Shown here: positions 16,881 through 26,277 of the stretch, piece after piece | Layout: every line of letters starts with the position of its first letter | Position numbering within the stretch: the first letter of the stretch is position 1 | The notes under the pieces: model-generated | What the model was told of the DNA's origin: nothing | Seen by the model: the letters and a program-made list of their open reading frames with translations, nothing else | The model's database searches: none | Source: Tolypothrix sp. NIES-4075 | Lineage (GTDB): Bacteria; Cyanobacteriota; Cyanobacteriia; Cyanobacteriales; Nostocaceae | Assembly (NCBI RefSeq): GCF_002218085.1 | Contig: NZ_BDUC01000004.1 | Location: forward strand, 1 to 64,000 | DNA length: 64,000 nt | Reading direction: 5' to 3' | Position numbers and translations under genes: made by a program

Positions 16881-17012
16881 AAACGAACCGCCAAGACGCC
16901 AAGTACGCCAAGGAAGAAAAGAGGAGAGAGTAATTAGGTCAATAATTAGGTCAATTATATATTACTCTCTTTCTTCTTTTCTTTGTGACCTTGGCGCCTT
17001 GGCGGTTCGTTT
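16881..17012. repeat. Inverted repeat, AAACGAACCGCCAAG family
   Basis: Left arm AAACGAACCGCCAAGACGCC (16,881 on) is mirrored by ...GGCGCCTTGGCGGTTCGTTT (to 17,012), around a centre with smaller complementary parts (GAGAGAGTAAT/ATTACTCTC). It fills the gap between the GTPase and the Hsp70-like gene. The same arm sequence occurs inside chlH at 48,236, showing that it is a dispersed family. Confidence 0.85.
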
Positions 17013-17037
17013 CTCTTAATCCCAACTCCCTACAAAT

Positions 17038-20000
17038 ATGAACTTTTTCCAATCCAACAATAACAGCGTCAAAGAATTTACCGAATTATTAACAATGAAT
17101 TTTGAACAACTTAACAAAACCGAGAAACCAAAAAAAAGATTTCCCGGATGGTTTGCGGTTGATTTCGGCACATCAAATTCTACGGTTACATTATTCGATC
17201 CGATTGAAGTTCCTATCGCGGAAGTTCTGCCGAGAGAACAAGAGTTACGTTTGCGCGATCGCTTGGCACAATGGTTGAGTTCTCCAGCTGCAATTGCTTT
17301 ACCAGATATCAGCGCGAGTGATTGGGATAAGTTCATTGCGGAAATTAGCAAAAATCTGGAAATAGAACCAAGTCAGTTAAGTGAAGTTTTTGAAAGTGAT
17401 AATAAAGAGCGATTTTTAGAAGCGATTCGCCAAATTGAATTATGTTTAGGAACAAGCGATCGCTTTCGTCGTGCTGTCAGCAAAAAACTTTATCAAATAT
17501 ATCATGAAGTGTTCCGCGTTCCTACTCTAGAATCGCAAAATCTCATCCCGGTAGTGTTAGATATTGACCGTCGTGATACAGAAATTCCTAGTGAGTTGGA
17601 AGTTTCTAGTTTGACTGCTTTAAAACTGAAGATGGGGAGAGAAGCTAGAGATAACAGAAAAAAGGCGATCGCTCAAGGAACTAGCGGTTCTTTGAAGGAA
17701 ATTATTAGCAAGTTTCATCACTCACCTAAAAGATATTTCGGTCAAGAACGGTCTTTTGGTGTTATTTTAGATGGCGAAGAAACTACAATTACAGTTAACC
17801 AATTAATCCAAGCAGCTTGGGGGCATCTTGTTGAGTTAACTGAAGATTATCGACAACGGGCACGACGCAAATTTTCGGAAGGGGATTTGTTGACAGCGGT
17901 TGTGACTTATCCAACTGTTGCCCCACCAGTTATTCGCAAGGAAATTAAAGAACTTGTGGAACAACTTGGTATTGATGATGTGCAAACAGCTTATGATGAA
18001 GCTGTTTCGGTCGCGATATTCTTTTTGTGGCGAGAATTTGGCGGTAATTTGAATATTGGAATTGAATCTTTTAAAACTCGCTGTCATCAAGAAAAGAATA
18101 AATGGTCGCAAAATGTGCTGGTTTTGGATATTGGTGGGGGAACAACTGATTTAGCTTTAATTGAATTAACTTTAGAAGATAAAACTCCCTTTTTTGCGGA
18201 TAATGAAGATAGAGGACTTGGGGGACGCTACTATAGACTTACTCCCAAGCTGTTAGGTTCGTCCGGTCATTTGCAGTTAGGTGGAGAGTTAATTACACTG
18301 CGAATATTTCGCCTTTTAAAAGTAGCGATCGCTGATTCTTTACTAACAGCAGTTACTCTCGGTGCTTTAGAAAGCGATAAATTAGAAGATTTAATTAATT
18401 CAGAATTAAATGAGCGCTTTTTAGAACAAGGAAAATTTAAAAGTGGCAGTCTTTTAAAATGCGTAGACAAAGAAAATCCCGAAGGTGACGCAGCTTACAA
18501 AGATGCTTTAGATACTGCCGAAAAAGTACTACCTACTCGTTGGCAACAAGCACCCCAACGTTTACAAACATTTTACGCACTTTGGGAACATGCAGAAGCT
18601 GCCAAACTGAAATTAGGACAAAAATCGCCAGTAGACGGTTCTACTTTAACCTTCAGTATTTCGGAGCAACAGATTTCTGAATTGCTAACTCAAAGTAGCA
18701 TTAAATTCAATATTCAAAATGCTCAAAATATTAACGTTACCTTAGACAGTCAACAATTTGAAAGAACCGCAACTACAGCAATTAAAGAAGCAATTGGTAT
18801 CGCAAAAGGATTAATGGAAAGTCGCTTGCTAAGTAGCGGACAAAAAGTTGATTGGTTAATTTTATCTGGTAAAACTTGCAATCTTAATTTAGTGCAGCAA
18901 GAAATTTACCAGGAATTTAGTAAATCACAATATTTTGTCTGGAATCCAGAGCGAATTACCTTTGTTTTAGAGTTTACTAAATTAGCTACCTCTGCCGGTG
19001 CTTGCTACGCTGAAAAATTGCGAAGACTCAGATTCGATCCAGAAGAATCTAAACAATTGCTGCGTAAGGGAGCAAACCAACTAGAAATAGATGTGAAAAA
19101 TTTATTTTATTATTTACCTTGCAACTTCAAACGCAAAACTCAAAGCAACGAATTGCTACCAATATTTAAAGCTGGACAAGAACTTTATCAACTAGCTGCG
19201 GGGGAATCTGTAGCGAAAGTTCGCACCAATTGGCAAGGGATACAATTAAGCAACATCATCTATCGTCAAGATTATGAAGATGGAGATTTGCGGCTTTGGG
19301 GTAGCTTTGATGGCAAAACTTTGATGGAGAAATTGAAGATAGAAGAACCAGAATTTCTCAAAAAAATTAAAGTTCAATTTGAAATTGACCAAACACTACA
19401 ATTTAACGTCTTGCTGTGTCGAGGAAATCCTCATTATTTAATTGATGTTCCTGGTATTGATGTGGGGATAGCAATCTTAGCACACTTCCCCACAGCCGAA
19501 AGCTCAAAGCTATTTTCTGATGGTAAATTGAATTGGAATATTGCGATTGAACGTCCCCATAAAAAGCTGAATAATGGTGATATTGCTGTCAATGTTATCG
19601 AGTCAGCAACAGTCGATCAACCAGATGCTTATCATCTAGTATTTGTGGCAGAAAGTAATGATACTAAATCTCTCAAAGAATTTCGTTATGTACGCGATCG
19701 CTTACAAGATACAGGAACCGGCTTAATCAGTAAACCCTTACCTCCCTTTCCCCAAACAGGTCAGCACACCTTCTATATTTATCAAACAGATACCCAAACA
19801 AACACCAAAAAATGGATCAGAATTGGTTCACTCAGCAAACCAGAATTAACAACAGATTATCCTTGTCAATATCATGTCACACTTGATGACAAAGGTATTC
19901 TCCGGATGCACGCTGGTGAAATACCTTACTGGACATCAACAAATGAAGAATGTCTCAAACAAGAAGGATGTGTTTTTCGCGCTGAATTAGAATTGCAACC

Positions 20001-20046
20001 GAACGAAGTTGATAAAGAACGCGATCCATTTTGCGGCATTCATTAA
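17038..20046 (+). CDS. Large Hsp70/actin-fold ATPase, SrfB-like
   Basis: A 1002-residue protein. Phosphate-1 motif WFAVDFGTSNSTVTLFDP lies at residues 38-55, and phosphate-2 VLVLDIGGGTTDLAL near residues 359-373, both diagnostic of the sugar kinase/Hsp70/actin superfamily. LILSGKTCNLNLVQQEI near residue 620 fits the adenosine motif. The domain is interrupted by large insertions and followed by a ~330-residue beta-rich region. It is far longer than DnaK and lacks the DnaK substrate domain, which fits SrfB-type proteins. It sits between the GTPase gene and a third gene in the same direction. The ATPase fold is secure; the SrfB relationship is inference from size and context. Confidence 0.82.
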   Translation: MNFFQSNNNSVKEFTELLTMNFEQLNKTEKPKKRFPGWFAVDFGTSNSTVTLFDPIEVPIAEVLPREQELRLRDRLAQWLSSPAAIALPDISASDWDKFIAEISKNLEIEPSQLSEVFESDNKERFLEAIRQIELCLGTSDRFRRAVSKKLYQIYHEVFRVPTLESQNLIPVVLDIDRRDTEIPSELEVSSLTALKLKMGREARDNRKKAIAQGTSGSLKEIISKFHHSPKRYFGQERSFGVILDGEETTITVNQLIQAAWGHLVELTEDYRQRARRKFSEGDLLTAVVTYPTVAPPVIRKEIKELVEQLGIDDVQTAYDEAVSVAIFFLWREFGGNLNIGIESFKTRCHQEKNKWSQNVLVLDIGGGTTDLALIELTLEDKTPFFADNEDRGLGGRYYRLTPKLLGSSGHLQLGGELITLRIFRLLKVAIADSLLTAVTLGALESDKLEDLINSELNERFLEQGKFKSGSLLKCVDKENPEGDAAYKDALDTAEKVLPTRWQQAPQRLQTFYALWEHAEAAKLKLGQKSPVDGSTLTFSISEQQISELLTQSSIKFNIQNAQNINVTLDSQQFERTATTAIKEAIGIAKGLMESRLLSSGQKVDWLILSGKTCNLNLVQQEIYQEFSKSQYFVWNPERITFVLEFTKLATSAGACYAEKLRRLRFDPEESKQLLRKGANQLEIDVKNLFYYLPCNFKRKTQSNELLPIFKAGQELYQLAAGESVAKVRTNWQGIQLSNIIYRQDYEDGDLRLWGSFDGKTLMEKLKIEEPEFLKKIKVQFEIDQTLQFNVLLCRGNPHYLIDVPGIDVGIAILAHFPTAESSKLFSDGKLNWNIAIERPHKKLNNGDIAVNVIESATVDQPDAYHLVFVAESNDTKSLKEFRYVRDRLQDTGTGLISKPLPPFPQTGQHTFYIYQTDTQTNTKKWIRIGSLSKPELTTDYPCQYHVTLDDKGILRMHAGEIPYWTSTNEECLKQEGCVFRAELELQPNEVDKERDPFCGIH

Positions 20047-20209
20047 TAGTAGAGACGCGATGAACCGGAGCATTTGTACAGAGTGAGGAGTTATGAATCT
20101 TTAACTTACAAAAATCATGAATCTTGTTCTTCTCCTCTGTGCCTCTGCGTCTCTGCGTGAGAAAAATTTATTTATGCATTATTATCTAACTCCTAAGTCC
20201 TAACTTTAT
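20047..20209. repeat. Repeat-bearing gap between the second and third operon genes
   Basis: The gap begins with a GTAGAGACGCGATGAACC repeat and contains CTCTGTGCCTCTGCGTCTCTG, a dispersed cyanobacterial intergenic motif also seen near 11,490. No gene was recognised. Confidence 0.6.
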
Positions 20210-21313
20210 ATGCAGCACTTACACCGACTTTTAGAAGTAGAAAACTCAGAATTAGCCCAATTATTGCGGTTTAGTTTATATGGGCTAGAAGCTTCTCTCA
20301 AAAAAGCTCAAGCAGAATTATATGACGATCCAGGAGCGAAAATATGCGATGAAGTGCTGCAAGAAATTTCTCATCTTTTGCAACCTTCAACCGTCGCGCC
20401 TTTAAATAATACCAAAATTATACCACCCACAAATGAGTTAAAACTAACACGCTTGCGGGATGAATTTGATGCCGATAAAGAGCTATGTTTATATTTAGGA
20501 AATTCGCCACTTCAAAGCCAGACTGACTCAGATTTGTGGAACGAAATTCAAAGAAAGCTGCTACGAATTCCAGAGGATGTAGCTACATATTGGCGTCAAC
20601 ATGCTTTAAATCTTGCTCAAGACGCTGGTGCTATTGAGGATAATTCAAATTTATACCAACTTCCCTTCAACCGCGATGAAATCATTTACCCAGGACTCAG
20701 CGGAAGCGTCAATGCCAAGGGTTTACAGTTGTCTCCAAAAGAACTTTTAAATTATGAAATTACTCATGGACAATCGAGTGATATGCATCTACTTGCATCT
20801 ATGGTGATTTTGTTAATAAAACTTATCGACATTGAACCGAATTTACATCATGCTTTAAAGAGCGTTTTTAGCTTTGATGTTGTATCTTTGCATTCAAAAC
20901 CAGAACAGCGCAACCAATATATTGAAGCTTTAAGCGATCGCTTTCAACGCATCCAAAAAGCCGAAGAAAATGCATATCCCTTATTAACTCTGCGTGCTTG
21001 GATTGATATCGACGAAGCGATACACTCCCTAATCTTCGTTCCTCCAGCCGAACGCTATTCCTGGTGGGGAAAACTGCAACAAGAATCGCGACGCATCCTG
21101 AAAAAAGTGGCTGATAAAGCATCTAACGCAGGCTACGACGTGCGAATTCGCCAATTATCCGGACTTTATGCCGATATCTGTGCTTTTTCTAAAGATGACT
21201 TACAACTAGATTGCGGTGGTACACCCGGAGAAGTGTTAAGTTGTCTGCGGGTATATGCGCGAATTAACCAAGAAGATTGTTTAGGTCGCGTCATCTTTCG
21301 CACATTAAGGTAG
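20210..21313 (+). CDS. Third gene of the GTPase/Hsp70-like operon, unknown function
   Basis: A 367-residue, largely helical soluble protein with no motif that I recognise. Segments include AELYDDPGAKICDEVLQEIS, a central LRIPEDVATYWRQHALNLAQ and a C-terminal helical stretch with VPPAERYSWWGKLQQESRRI. The end is ...GEVLSCLRVYARINQEDCLG. It lies 163 bp after the Hsp70-like gene, same strand. Its size and place match a third, accessory subunit (SrfA is ~450 residues), but no direct similarity is claimed. Confidence 0.75.
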   Translation: MQHLHRLLEVENSELAQLLRFSLYGLEASLKKAQAELYDDPGAKICDEVLQEISHLLQPSTVAPLNNTKIIPPTNELKLTRLRDEFDADKELCLYLGNSPLQSQTDSDLWNEIQRKLLRIPEDVATYWRQHALNLAQDAGAIEDNSNLYQLPFNRDEIIYPGLSGSVNAKGLQLSPKELLNYEITHGQSSDMHLLASMVILLIKLIDIEPNLHHALKSVFSFDVVSLHSKPEQRNQYIEALSDRFQRIQKAEENAYPLLTLRAWIDIDEAIHSLIFVPPAERYSWWGKLQQESRRILKKVADKASNAGYDVRIRQLSGLYADICAFSKDDLQLDCGGTPGEVLSCLRVYARINQEDCLGRVIFRTLR

Positions 21314-21345
21314 TAGAGACGCATTTGCGCTTCGCATCTCTACAT
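21314..21345. repeat. GTAGAGACG palindrome at operon end
   Basis: GTAGAGACGCATTTGCG...CGCATCTCTAC folds into a hairpin immediately after the stop of the third operon gene. It may act as a transcription end, though it belongs to a dispersed repeat family. Confidence 0.6.
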
Positions 21346-21366
21346 TGTTTTCCAACAGATGTCTAT

Positions 21367-22518
21367 TTAGTGTGTGTGGGATTCACCATCAGAAACAAAC
21401 CCCGTCTCTTTGAGCAGCAGCCGTAGTTTTGCATGAGGAAGTTTTGTATCCTTCTTGTTATTTTCCCACATATCAGAAAAGAAGTCTTGCATCAAGGCAA
21501 TGATGCTGCGGTATTTGATGATGCTGGCAACATAGAATTCATCTAACTTCATGATCCCGTCAGCATGTATCTCCTTGATGTTGTCGAGTAATATGGATCG
21601 GATTTCATAAGGTTGTAAGCCTTCTTTTATGCCATATTTTTCTATTATTCTGCGTTTATCTTGCTCCGAACAGGAATCATACGAGGGACGAATAAGGTGC
21701 CCCAGATTCCGCAGGACTTCTCCGTAGTCGTAAAAGATGTGCTGCTCAAAGAAAGACGCTTCATCTTTCGTCAATGCAAAACTCTTGTCCAGTGCCAAAC
21801 CAAAATCAGTCAGATAGGTCTGCTCACCATCGGTGAGGACGTTGTGAAAATGTGCGTCGAAGTGAATGATTCCCTTATTCCCCAAAAAGTCAATCGTTGT
21901 ACGTAAGTCTTCCAGAGGTTGCTGAAGTTTGTTGGGGTTTTCCTCTAGCCATGTTTTCAGAACATGCGGGATATGCTCTAAGAACAGAACCAATTCATAG
22001 TTGGCATTCGCTCTATCTACCACATAATTCCCGGCGTTCGCACTATTGCCCCAGTACTCCATATAACTTTTTAGACGCTCTATCTCCCCATCCGTCCGCC
22101 GCCAGCAGAACGGGATAATTCGATAATGGTACATCAGTGGAAAGGTGGCGATTCTCTTGCAGAGACACTGCGTGAACGCTCCCTCCAATACCCAGTTGGT
22201 TGTTTTGATATGGGTCACGAGTTCACGGAAGACTCCAAACCCAGTGAAACCGAAACCGTAATTAAAGTAAGTCGGCAGGTCATAGAGATTTCTGGTGGAG
22301 AACAGATTGTCATATTCGATGTTCGTAACTGGAACACGTTTCACAAAGACCTTGGATTGCCCAAGGACGATGACGTGATTTATCCCCCAACCCGTGCTAG
22401 ACTCATTCGATTCACTATTGTCAAACAAAGAATGCAATTGTGCATTATCCAACTGAGCAATTTGTGAACTGAGCTTGAAATATTTCTTCCTTCTAAGTTC
22501 TATATTATTCTTAGCCAT
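21367..22518 (-). CDS. Protein kinase-like / phosphotransferase-fold protein
   Basis: About 383 residues from the chosen start. The C-terminal half shows the kinase-fold catalytic loop GIIHFDAHFHNVL (H-x-D-x-x-x-x-N) and the metal-binding TYLTDFGLALD. The N-terminal lobe is unusual: VIVLGQSKVFVKRVPVT supplies a plausible ATP-site lysine, but a glycine loop is not clear. It resembles atypical or aminoglycoside-kinase-like phosphotransferases more than Hanks kinases. The start MAKNNIEL is preferred because GGGGGA precedes that ATG; the frame extends 15 codons further upstream. It converges with the SrfABC-like operon. The substrate is unknown. Confidence 0.75.
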   Translation of the reverse strand: MAKNNIELRRKKYFKLSSQIAQLDNAQLHSLFDNSESNESSTGWGINHVIVLGQSKVFVKRVPVTNIEYDNLFSTRNLYDLPTYFNYGFGFTGFGVFRELVTHIKTTNWVLEGAFTQCLCKRIATFPLMYHYRIIPFCWRRTDGEIERLKSYMEYWGNSANAGNYVVDRANANYELVLFLEHIPHVLKTWLEENPNKLQQPLEDLRTTIDFLGNKGIIHFDAHFHNVLTDGEQTYLTDFGLALDKSFALTKDEASFFEQHIFYDYGEVLRNLGHLIRPSYDSCSEQDKRRIIEKYGIKEGLQPYEIRSILLDNIKEIHADGIMKLDEFYVASIIKYRSIIALMQDFFSDMWENNKKDTKLPHAKLRLLLKETGFVSDGESHTH

Positions 22519-22588
22519 TTTCCCCCGTCCATCGACAGCATGAGAAACCGCATAAATTAGCATACGAGCAGTAAAGTTTTTTCATACC

Positions 22589-22785
22589 GAAATGAGAAAG
22601 CAAACTCCAGTTTGCTTGCTGAATCTACTGAAATGAGAAAGCAAACTCCAGTTTGTTTGCTGAATCTACTGAAATGAGAAAGCAATCAAGCATTTTGCTT
22701 GCTAAATCTACTGAAATGAGAAAGCAATCAAGCATTTTGAGAAAGCAATCAAGCATTTTGCTTATACAAAACACCAAAATGAGAA
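22589..22785. repeat. 41-bp imperfect tandem repeats with internal hairpins
   Basis: GAAATGAGAAAGCAA recurs at 22,589, 22,630, 22,671 and 22,713, giving a 41-42 bp period. Within the first two units, AGCAAACTCCAGTTTGCT is an inverted repeat; later units carry CAATCAAGCATTTTGCTT instead. It lies upstream of the kinase-like gene and downstream of the GST-like gene. Purpose unknown. Confidence 0.85.
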
Positions 22786-22877
22786 ATTAATTGAACAGAA
22801 ACACCCCACCCTTGCTACTCTCTACATCGATAAACCCTTGCAAGATATGCTCGTGTAGAAGACTGTACACTTTACAC

Positions 22878-23906
22878 TTACTTAGCTGCACCAACAGTAC
22901 TGCGATTGTGTGGTTCCAACAAAGACGACATATCAGGACCAGCAGGAATAATGCTACCAGGATTGAGCGGAAAAAGATTGCCATAATAGTCTTGCTTCAC
23001 ACTTTCCACATCGCAGGTGTCAGCAATACCGGGAAGCTGATACATATCACGTAAATAAGCCCCCAAATTATGATAATCTTGAATTCGTCGGCGATTGCAC
23101 TTAAACAAACCGTAATACGCGCTATCAAAGCGGAATAATGTTGTAAATAAACGAACATCCGCTAACGTGACATTATCACCGCAAAGATATCGACTTGTTG
23201 AAAGTGCTGCGTCAATCTCATCCAAAATAGCGAACAATTCATCACAAACTTGATTGTAAGCTTCTTGAGTTTGGGCAAAACCGCAACGATACACCCCGTT
23301 ATTAACTGAGTGATAAATCTTCTCATTCCACCAATCAATTTTTTCTTTTAATTCCTCTGGATAAAGATTTAGTGTGGGATTTTTGGCAAAGTCGTTAAAT
23401 TCAGAGTTCAGCATGACAATAATCTCTGCACTCTCATTGTTAACGATAGTTTTCGTTTCTTTGTCCCACAACACCGGAACTGTAGAGCGTCCGGTGTAAT
23501 TTGGTGCAGCTAGCTCATACAATTGAGCAAGTGTGCGACAATTTTGTTCTTCTTCGTTGAACACCCAACCACCTTCAATCGGTGAAGGAGAGACGATAGA
23601 TACTGATATTACATCTTCAAGTCCTTTAAGCGATCGCACTACCAAAGTTCGATGCGCCCAAGGGCAACTCATGCCAACATAAAGATGGTAACGTCCTGTT
23701 GCTGGTTGGTACAAATTTCCGTCTTCTTTGCCAACAAAACTTCTAAACTGACTGTTAGGACGAATATACTCTCCCGACTTATTGCGTGGTGCGAGTTTCG
23801 ACATCATCATATGCCAAAGAGTCGTCCAGACAAACTTTCCGAGCTTAATAATCAGCTTCGGGGGGAGAGATTTCCCCTTTTTCTTATTTAAATTTTCCTC
23901 TTTCAT
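22878..23906 (-). CDS. Glutathione S-transferase, glutathionyl-hydroquinone reductase type
   Basis: A 342-residue protein of the Xi-class GST/YqjG/ECM4 family. The diagnostic active-site motif MSCPWAHRTLVVRSLKGLE has Cys81, and GRSTVPVLWDKETKTIVNNE gives the glutathione-binding strand-turn followed by ESAEI. The C-terminal helical domain includes YLCGDNVTLADVRLFTTLFRFD, typical of these enzymes. They reduce glutathionyl-hydroquinones with glutathione, in quinone detoxification. The length fits the family. It is a single gene; the ATG at 23,906 gives a lysine-rich N-terminus. Confidence 0.9.
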   Translation of the reverse strand: MKEENLNKKKGKSLPPKLIIKLGKFVWTTLWHMMMSKLAPRNKSGEYIRPNSQFRSFVGKEDGNLYQPATGRYHLYVGMSCPWAHRTLVVRSLKGLEDVISVSIVSPSPIEGGWVFNEEEQNCRTLAQLYELAAPNYTGRSTVPVLWDKETKTIVNNESAEIIVMLNSEFNDFAKNPTLNLYPEELKEKIDWWNEKIYHSVNNGVYRCGFAQTQEAYNQVCDELFAILDEIDAALSTSRYLCGDNVTLADVRLFTTLFRFDSAYYGLFKCNRRRIQDYHNLGAYLRDMYQLPGIADTCDVESVKQDYYGNLFPLNPGSIIPAGPDMSSLLEPHNRSTVGAAK

Positions 23907-23935
23907 ATCTTAAAGTGCTGATTTTACTTCTTTAT

Positions 23936-23958
23936 TGTAGTAAGCACTTCAGTGCTTT
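23936..23958. repeat. GTAGTAAGCACTT palindrome copy
   Basis: GTAGTAAGCACTTCAGTGCTT, a short member of the dispersed family also found at 24,737 and, in changed form, at 9,688. It lies just upstream of the GST-type gene start. Confidence 0.7.
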
Positions 23959-23992
23959 CTTTAAATCTTTCCTAAGCATTTCAACCCTTAAT

Positions 23993-24029
23993 ACGAAAAA
24001 AGCCCGGATGCTTTTACGCAACCGGGCAT
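23993..24029 (-). terminator. Intrinsic terminator of hsp20
   Basis: Read on the minus strand, TGCCCGGTTGCG...ATCCGGGCTTTTTT forms a GC-rich stem followed by a run of T. It lies 45 bp after the Hsp20 stop codon. This is a textbook Rho-independent terminator. Confidence 0.85.
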
Positions 24030-24074
24030 AAATTAGGTTAAACTAACCTACTGTGCAAGTTTGTATATCATCAA

Positions 24075-24524
24075 TTAACCAGCAGAATTTTGCTCTAAGT
24101 TAACTTTGACGACTTTGTTCTTTTCTTGTTCGGTTTTCGGCAGTGTCAGATTCAAAATACCATCTTTGTATTCTGCCTTAACATTAGTATTTTGAATGCG
24201 AGCAGGTAAAGGAATTACGCGCTGGAATTTGCCATATTGGAATTCGGTCACAGTACGACCTTTGTCATCAGTTTTGGTTTCTGATTTGCGCTCACCGCTG
24301 ATGTGAACTGCATTTTCTGTGACTTGCACATCCAAATCGTTAGGGTTCATTCCCGGAACTTCTATTTTCAAAAGAAGCGCATCTGATGTTTCTTCCAACT
24401 CAGCAGCAGGAATGACTAATCCTTTTTCAAACACTGCGGAGGGTACTTTGGTATCTGCAAACATGCGGTTAATTTGACGTTCTAAGGTATTGAGTTCTTG
24501 CCAGGGGTTGTAACGAACTAACAT
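24075..24524 (-). CDS. hspA: Small heat-shock protein, Hsp20/alpha-crystallin
   Basis: A 149-residue holdase chaperone. The N-terminus RYNPWQELNTLERQINRMF is typical of class A bacterial Hsp20. The alpha-crystallin domain (about residues 40-140) contains LLLKIEVPGMNPNDLDVQV, AVHISGERKSE and the terminal DGILNLTLPK signature, and KVVKVNLEQNS lacks a clear I-x-I anchor at the very end. In cyanobacteria such proteins protect thylakoid and phycobilisome proteins under heat. No CIRCE element (TTAGCACTC-N9-GAGTGCTAA) was found in the 300 bp upstream, so control by HrcA is not supported. Confidence 0.93.
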   Translation of the reverse strand: MLVRYNPWQELNTLERQINRMFADTKVPSAVFEKGLVIPAAELEETSDALLLKIEVPGMNPNDLDVQVTENAVHISGERKSETKTDDKGRTVTEFQYGKFQRVIPLPARIQNTNVKAEYKDGILNLTLPKTEQEKNKVVKVNLEQNSAG

Positions 24525-24736
24525 ATTACTTTTTGCCTCTTTGGTTGATATTTAATTCTTTGCTTTAATCTCATAGTATTAGTAAATAAGAGATGGCAAA
24601 TTCGGTTTTTGTCACTTAATTAAGGATGATTACCGAATATAAATATCAGGCTGATAAAGGTACGGAAAACTGAAAATTACAGGTTCGGTAAACGCGAAAA
24701 AATAAGCAATTCACATATAGGACGTAATTTAGGCTC

Positions 24737-24783
24737 GTAGTAAGCACTTTAGTGCTTCAAATAAGCACTTCAGTGCTTACTAC
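24737..24783. repeat. Double GTAGTAAGCACTT palindrome
   Basis: A larger palindrome composed of GTAGTAAGCACTTTAGTGCTT, a short spacer and AAGCACTTCAGTGCTTACTAC. It is part of the same dispersed repeat family as 23,936. It lies between hsp20 and the kinase gene. Confidence 0.85.
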
Positions 24784-24843
24784 GGGGGAGTTTAAATTGC
24801 GCTCTAAGCAATGTTCCTTAAGATAGATGTTTGCCGTGTATTT

Positions 24844-26277
24844 TTACTGTAATTCCTGAAAATATACTTTATCAGACGGTGCATGTGGATCTTTGCTAGC
24901 GAAGCCGCAATACGCTCCCGGATTGACTTTTCCGTAATTTTTCAGGAAGTTGATGCAACTAGTGCGATCGCTAAATGTGGCTGTATAAACTATAAATGAA
25001 TGTTTATCTGACAGATTTGGATAATCTGGTATCCAAAACACTCCTGGCTGAGGATAACCCGCTAGTTGTAAAGTCTTAATTTGCTCAACCGCAGTTTGCA
25101 GATTTGGGAAGGTAGAATCTGCGATAAAATGAAAATAATTAGGCAGATTGGCGCTGTTAATAATTGCGGATTCCGATGACGCTGTTTGAGAATTTTTATT
25201 CGCTGATGGTAGTGATGCTTCACCAACTTGTGGTTTTGTCAAGAGCGAAGATGTAGCTTGTTTATATCCCTCTGGTTGAGGAGAATTTGTCAGCAAAAGA
25301 CCAATAATTACAGATGCACCCATTACTACACCTGCAACTAAAATACTACCGATAAAAATACCGTTTTGTTTGCTGCTTTGAACCGCAGACTCGGAAGTAA
25401 CAGGAATACTTTCCGAAGGCTGTTGAAAAAAAGTAGGTACTTTTTGGGGAAGGGGATTTGTCATATTCTGCAAAGCATTCCGCATTGCTTTTGCACTGGG
25501 AAAGCGTTCCCTAACATCAAACCGAATTGCTTTATCTAATACCGCTGCCAAACTTGGACTGACAATTTGCCGATCCCAAATATTCTCGCCTGTGTAGGAG
25601 TCTGTTGCCAATTGTTCTGGCATTTTTCCCATCAGTAAATATATAGCTGTTAGTCCCAAACTATACAAGTCACTGGCAAAAACCGGACGTCCTGCTGCTT
25701 GTTCGTTTGGCATAAACCCTGGTGTACCGACGACGATGGAACTGGTAATATTACCTTCGGAATTTACCACTGTTGCCATGGTTTCTCGCACGGCACCAAA
25801 ATCAATTAAAACTGGTTTGTTATCGCTGGAGCGCAGAATAATATTGTCTGGCTTAATATCGCGATGGATAATGCCTTTGCTATGCACATATTCCAGCACT
25901 TCTAACAGACTAATTAAAATTGAGCGTACCTCACTTTCTCTCAGACACCCGCTTTGTTTGACTTTTTGGCTCAGGGTTTCTCCGCTAACGCATTCTTGTA
26001 CTAAGTAAAATTGATCGTCCTCTTGAAAGTATGCGTACAGCGTGGGAATTTGCTTGCTTACTCCTCCCAATTCTTCTAAAATCGCAGCTTCTCTTTGAAA
26101 TCGTCTTTGCACTAACTGGTGAATATGAGGGTTGTTGGCAACTGCTTTGAGTTGTTTAATTACACAAGTTCTTCCCGAAGGCATTTGCGTATCTTCGGCT
26201 AAGAATGTTTCGCAAAATCCACCAGTTCCAAGTACACTGATAATTCGATAGCGATCGTTCAAAAATGTTTCTGTCAT
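24844..26277 (-). CDS. Hanks-type Ser/Thr protein kinase with membrane anchor
   Basis: A 477-residue kinase. The glycine loop is LGTGGFCETF (residues 16-25), the ATP lysine is K41 in CVIKQL, the catalytic loop is HRDIKPDN (138-145), and DFG is at 159-161, followed by GTPGFMPNEQAAGRPVFASD. A transmembrane helix (about 305-328, GIFIGSILVAGVVMGASVII) separates it from an extracytoplasmic domain of ~120 residues with PNLQTAVEQIKTLQLAGYPQ, which looks like a SPOR-type fold by pattern. It is typical of cyanobacterial Spk kinases and probably senses a cell-wall or osmotic signal. All catalytic residues are present. Confidence 0.9.
   Translation of the reverse strand: MTETFLNDRYRIISVLGTGGFCETFLAEDTQMPSGRTCVIKQLKAVANNPHIHQLVQRRFQREAAILEELGGVSKQIPTLYAYFQEDDQFYLVQECVSGETLSQKVKQSGCLRESEVRSILISLLEVLEYVHSKGIIHRDIKPDNIILRSSDNKPVLIDFGAVRETMATVVNSEGNITSSIVVGTPGFMPNEQAAGRPVFASDLYSLGLTAIYLLMGKMPEQLATDSYTGENIWDRQIVSPSLAAVLDKAIRFDVRERFPSAKAMRNALQNMTNPLPQKVPTFFQQPSESIPVTSESAVQSSKQNGIFIGSILVAGVVMGASVIIGLLLTNSPQPEGYKQATSSLLTKPQVGEASLPSANKNSQTASSESAIINSANLPNYFHFIADSTFPNLQTAVEQIKTLQLAGYPQPGVFWIPDYPNLSDKHSFIVYTATFSDRTSCINFLKNYGKVNPGAYCGFASKDPHAPSDKVYFQELQ

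Noticed and set aside
24525..24843. CIRCE (HrcA) operator before hsp20
   Set aside because: No TTAGCACTC-N9-GAGTGCTAA was found; the AGCACTT palindrome at 24,737 is a dispersed repeat that also occurs elsewhere.
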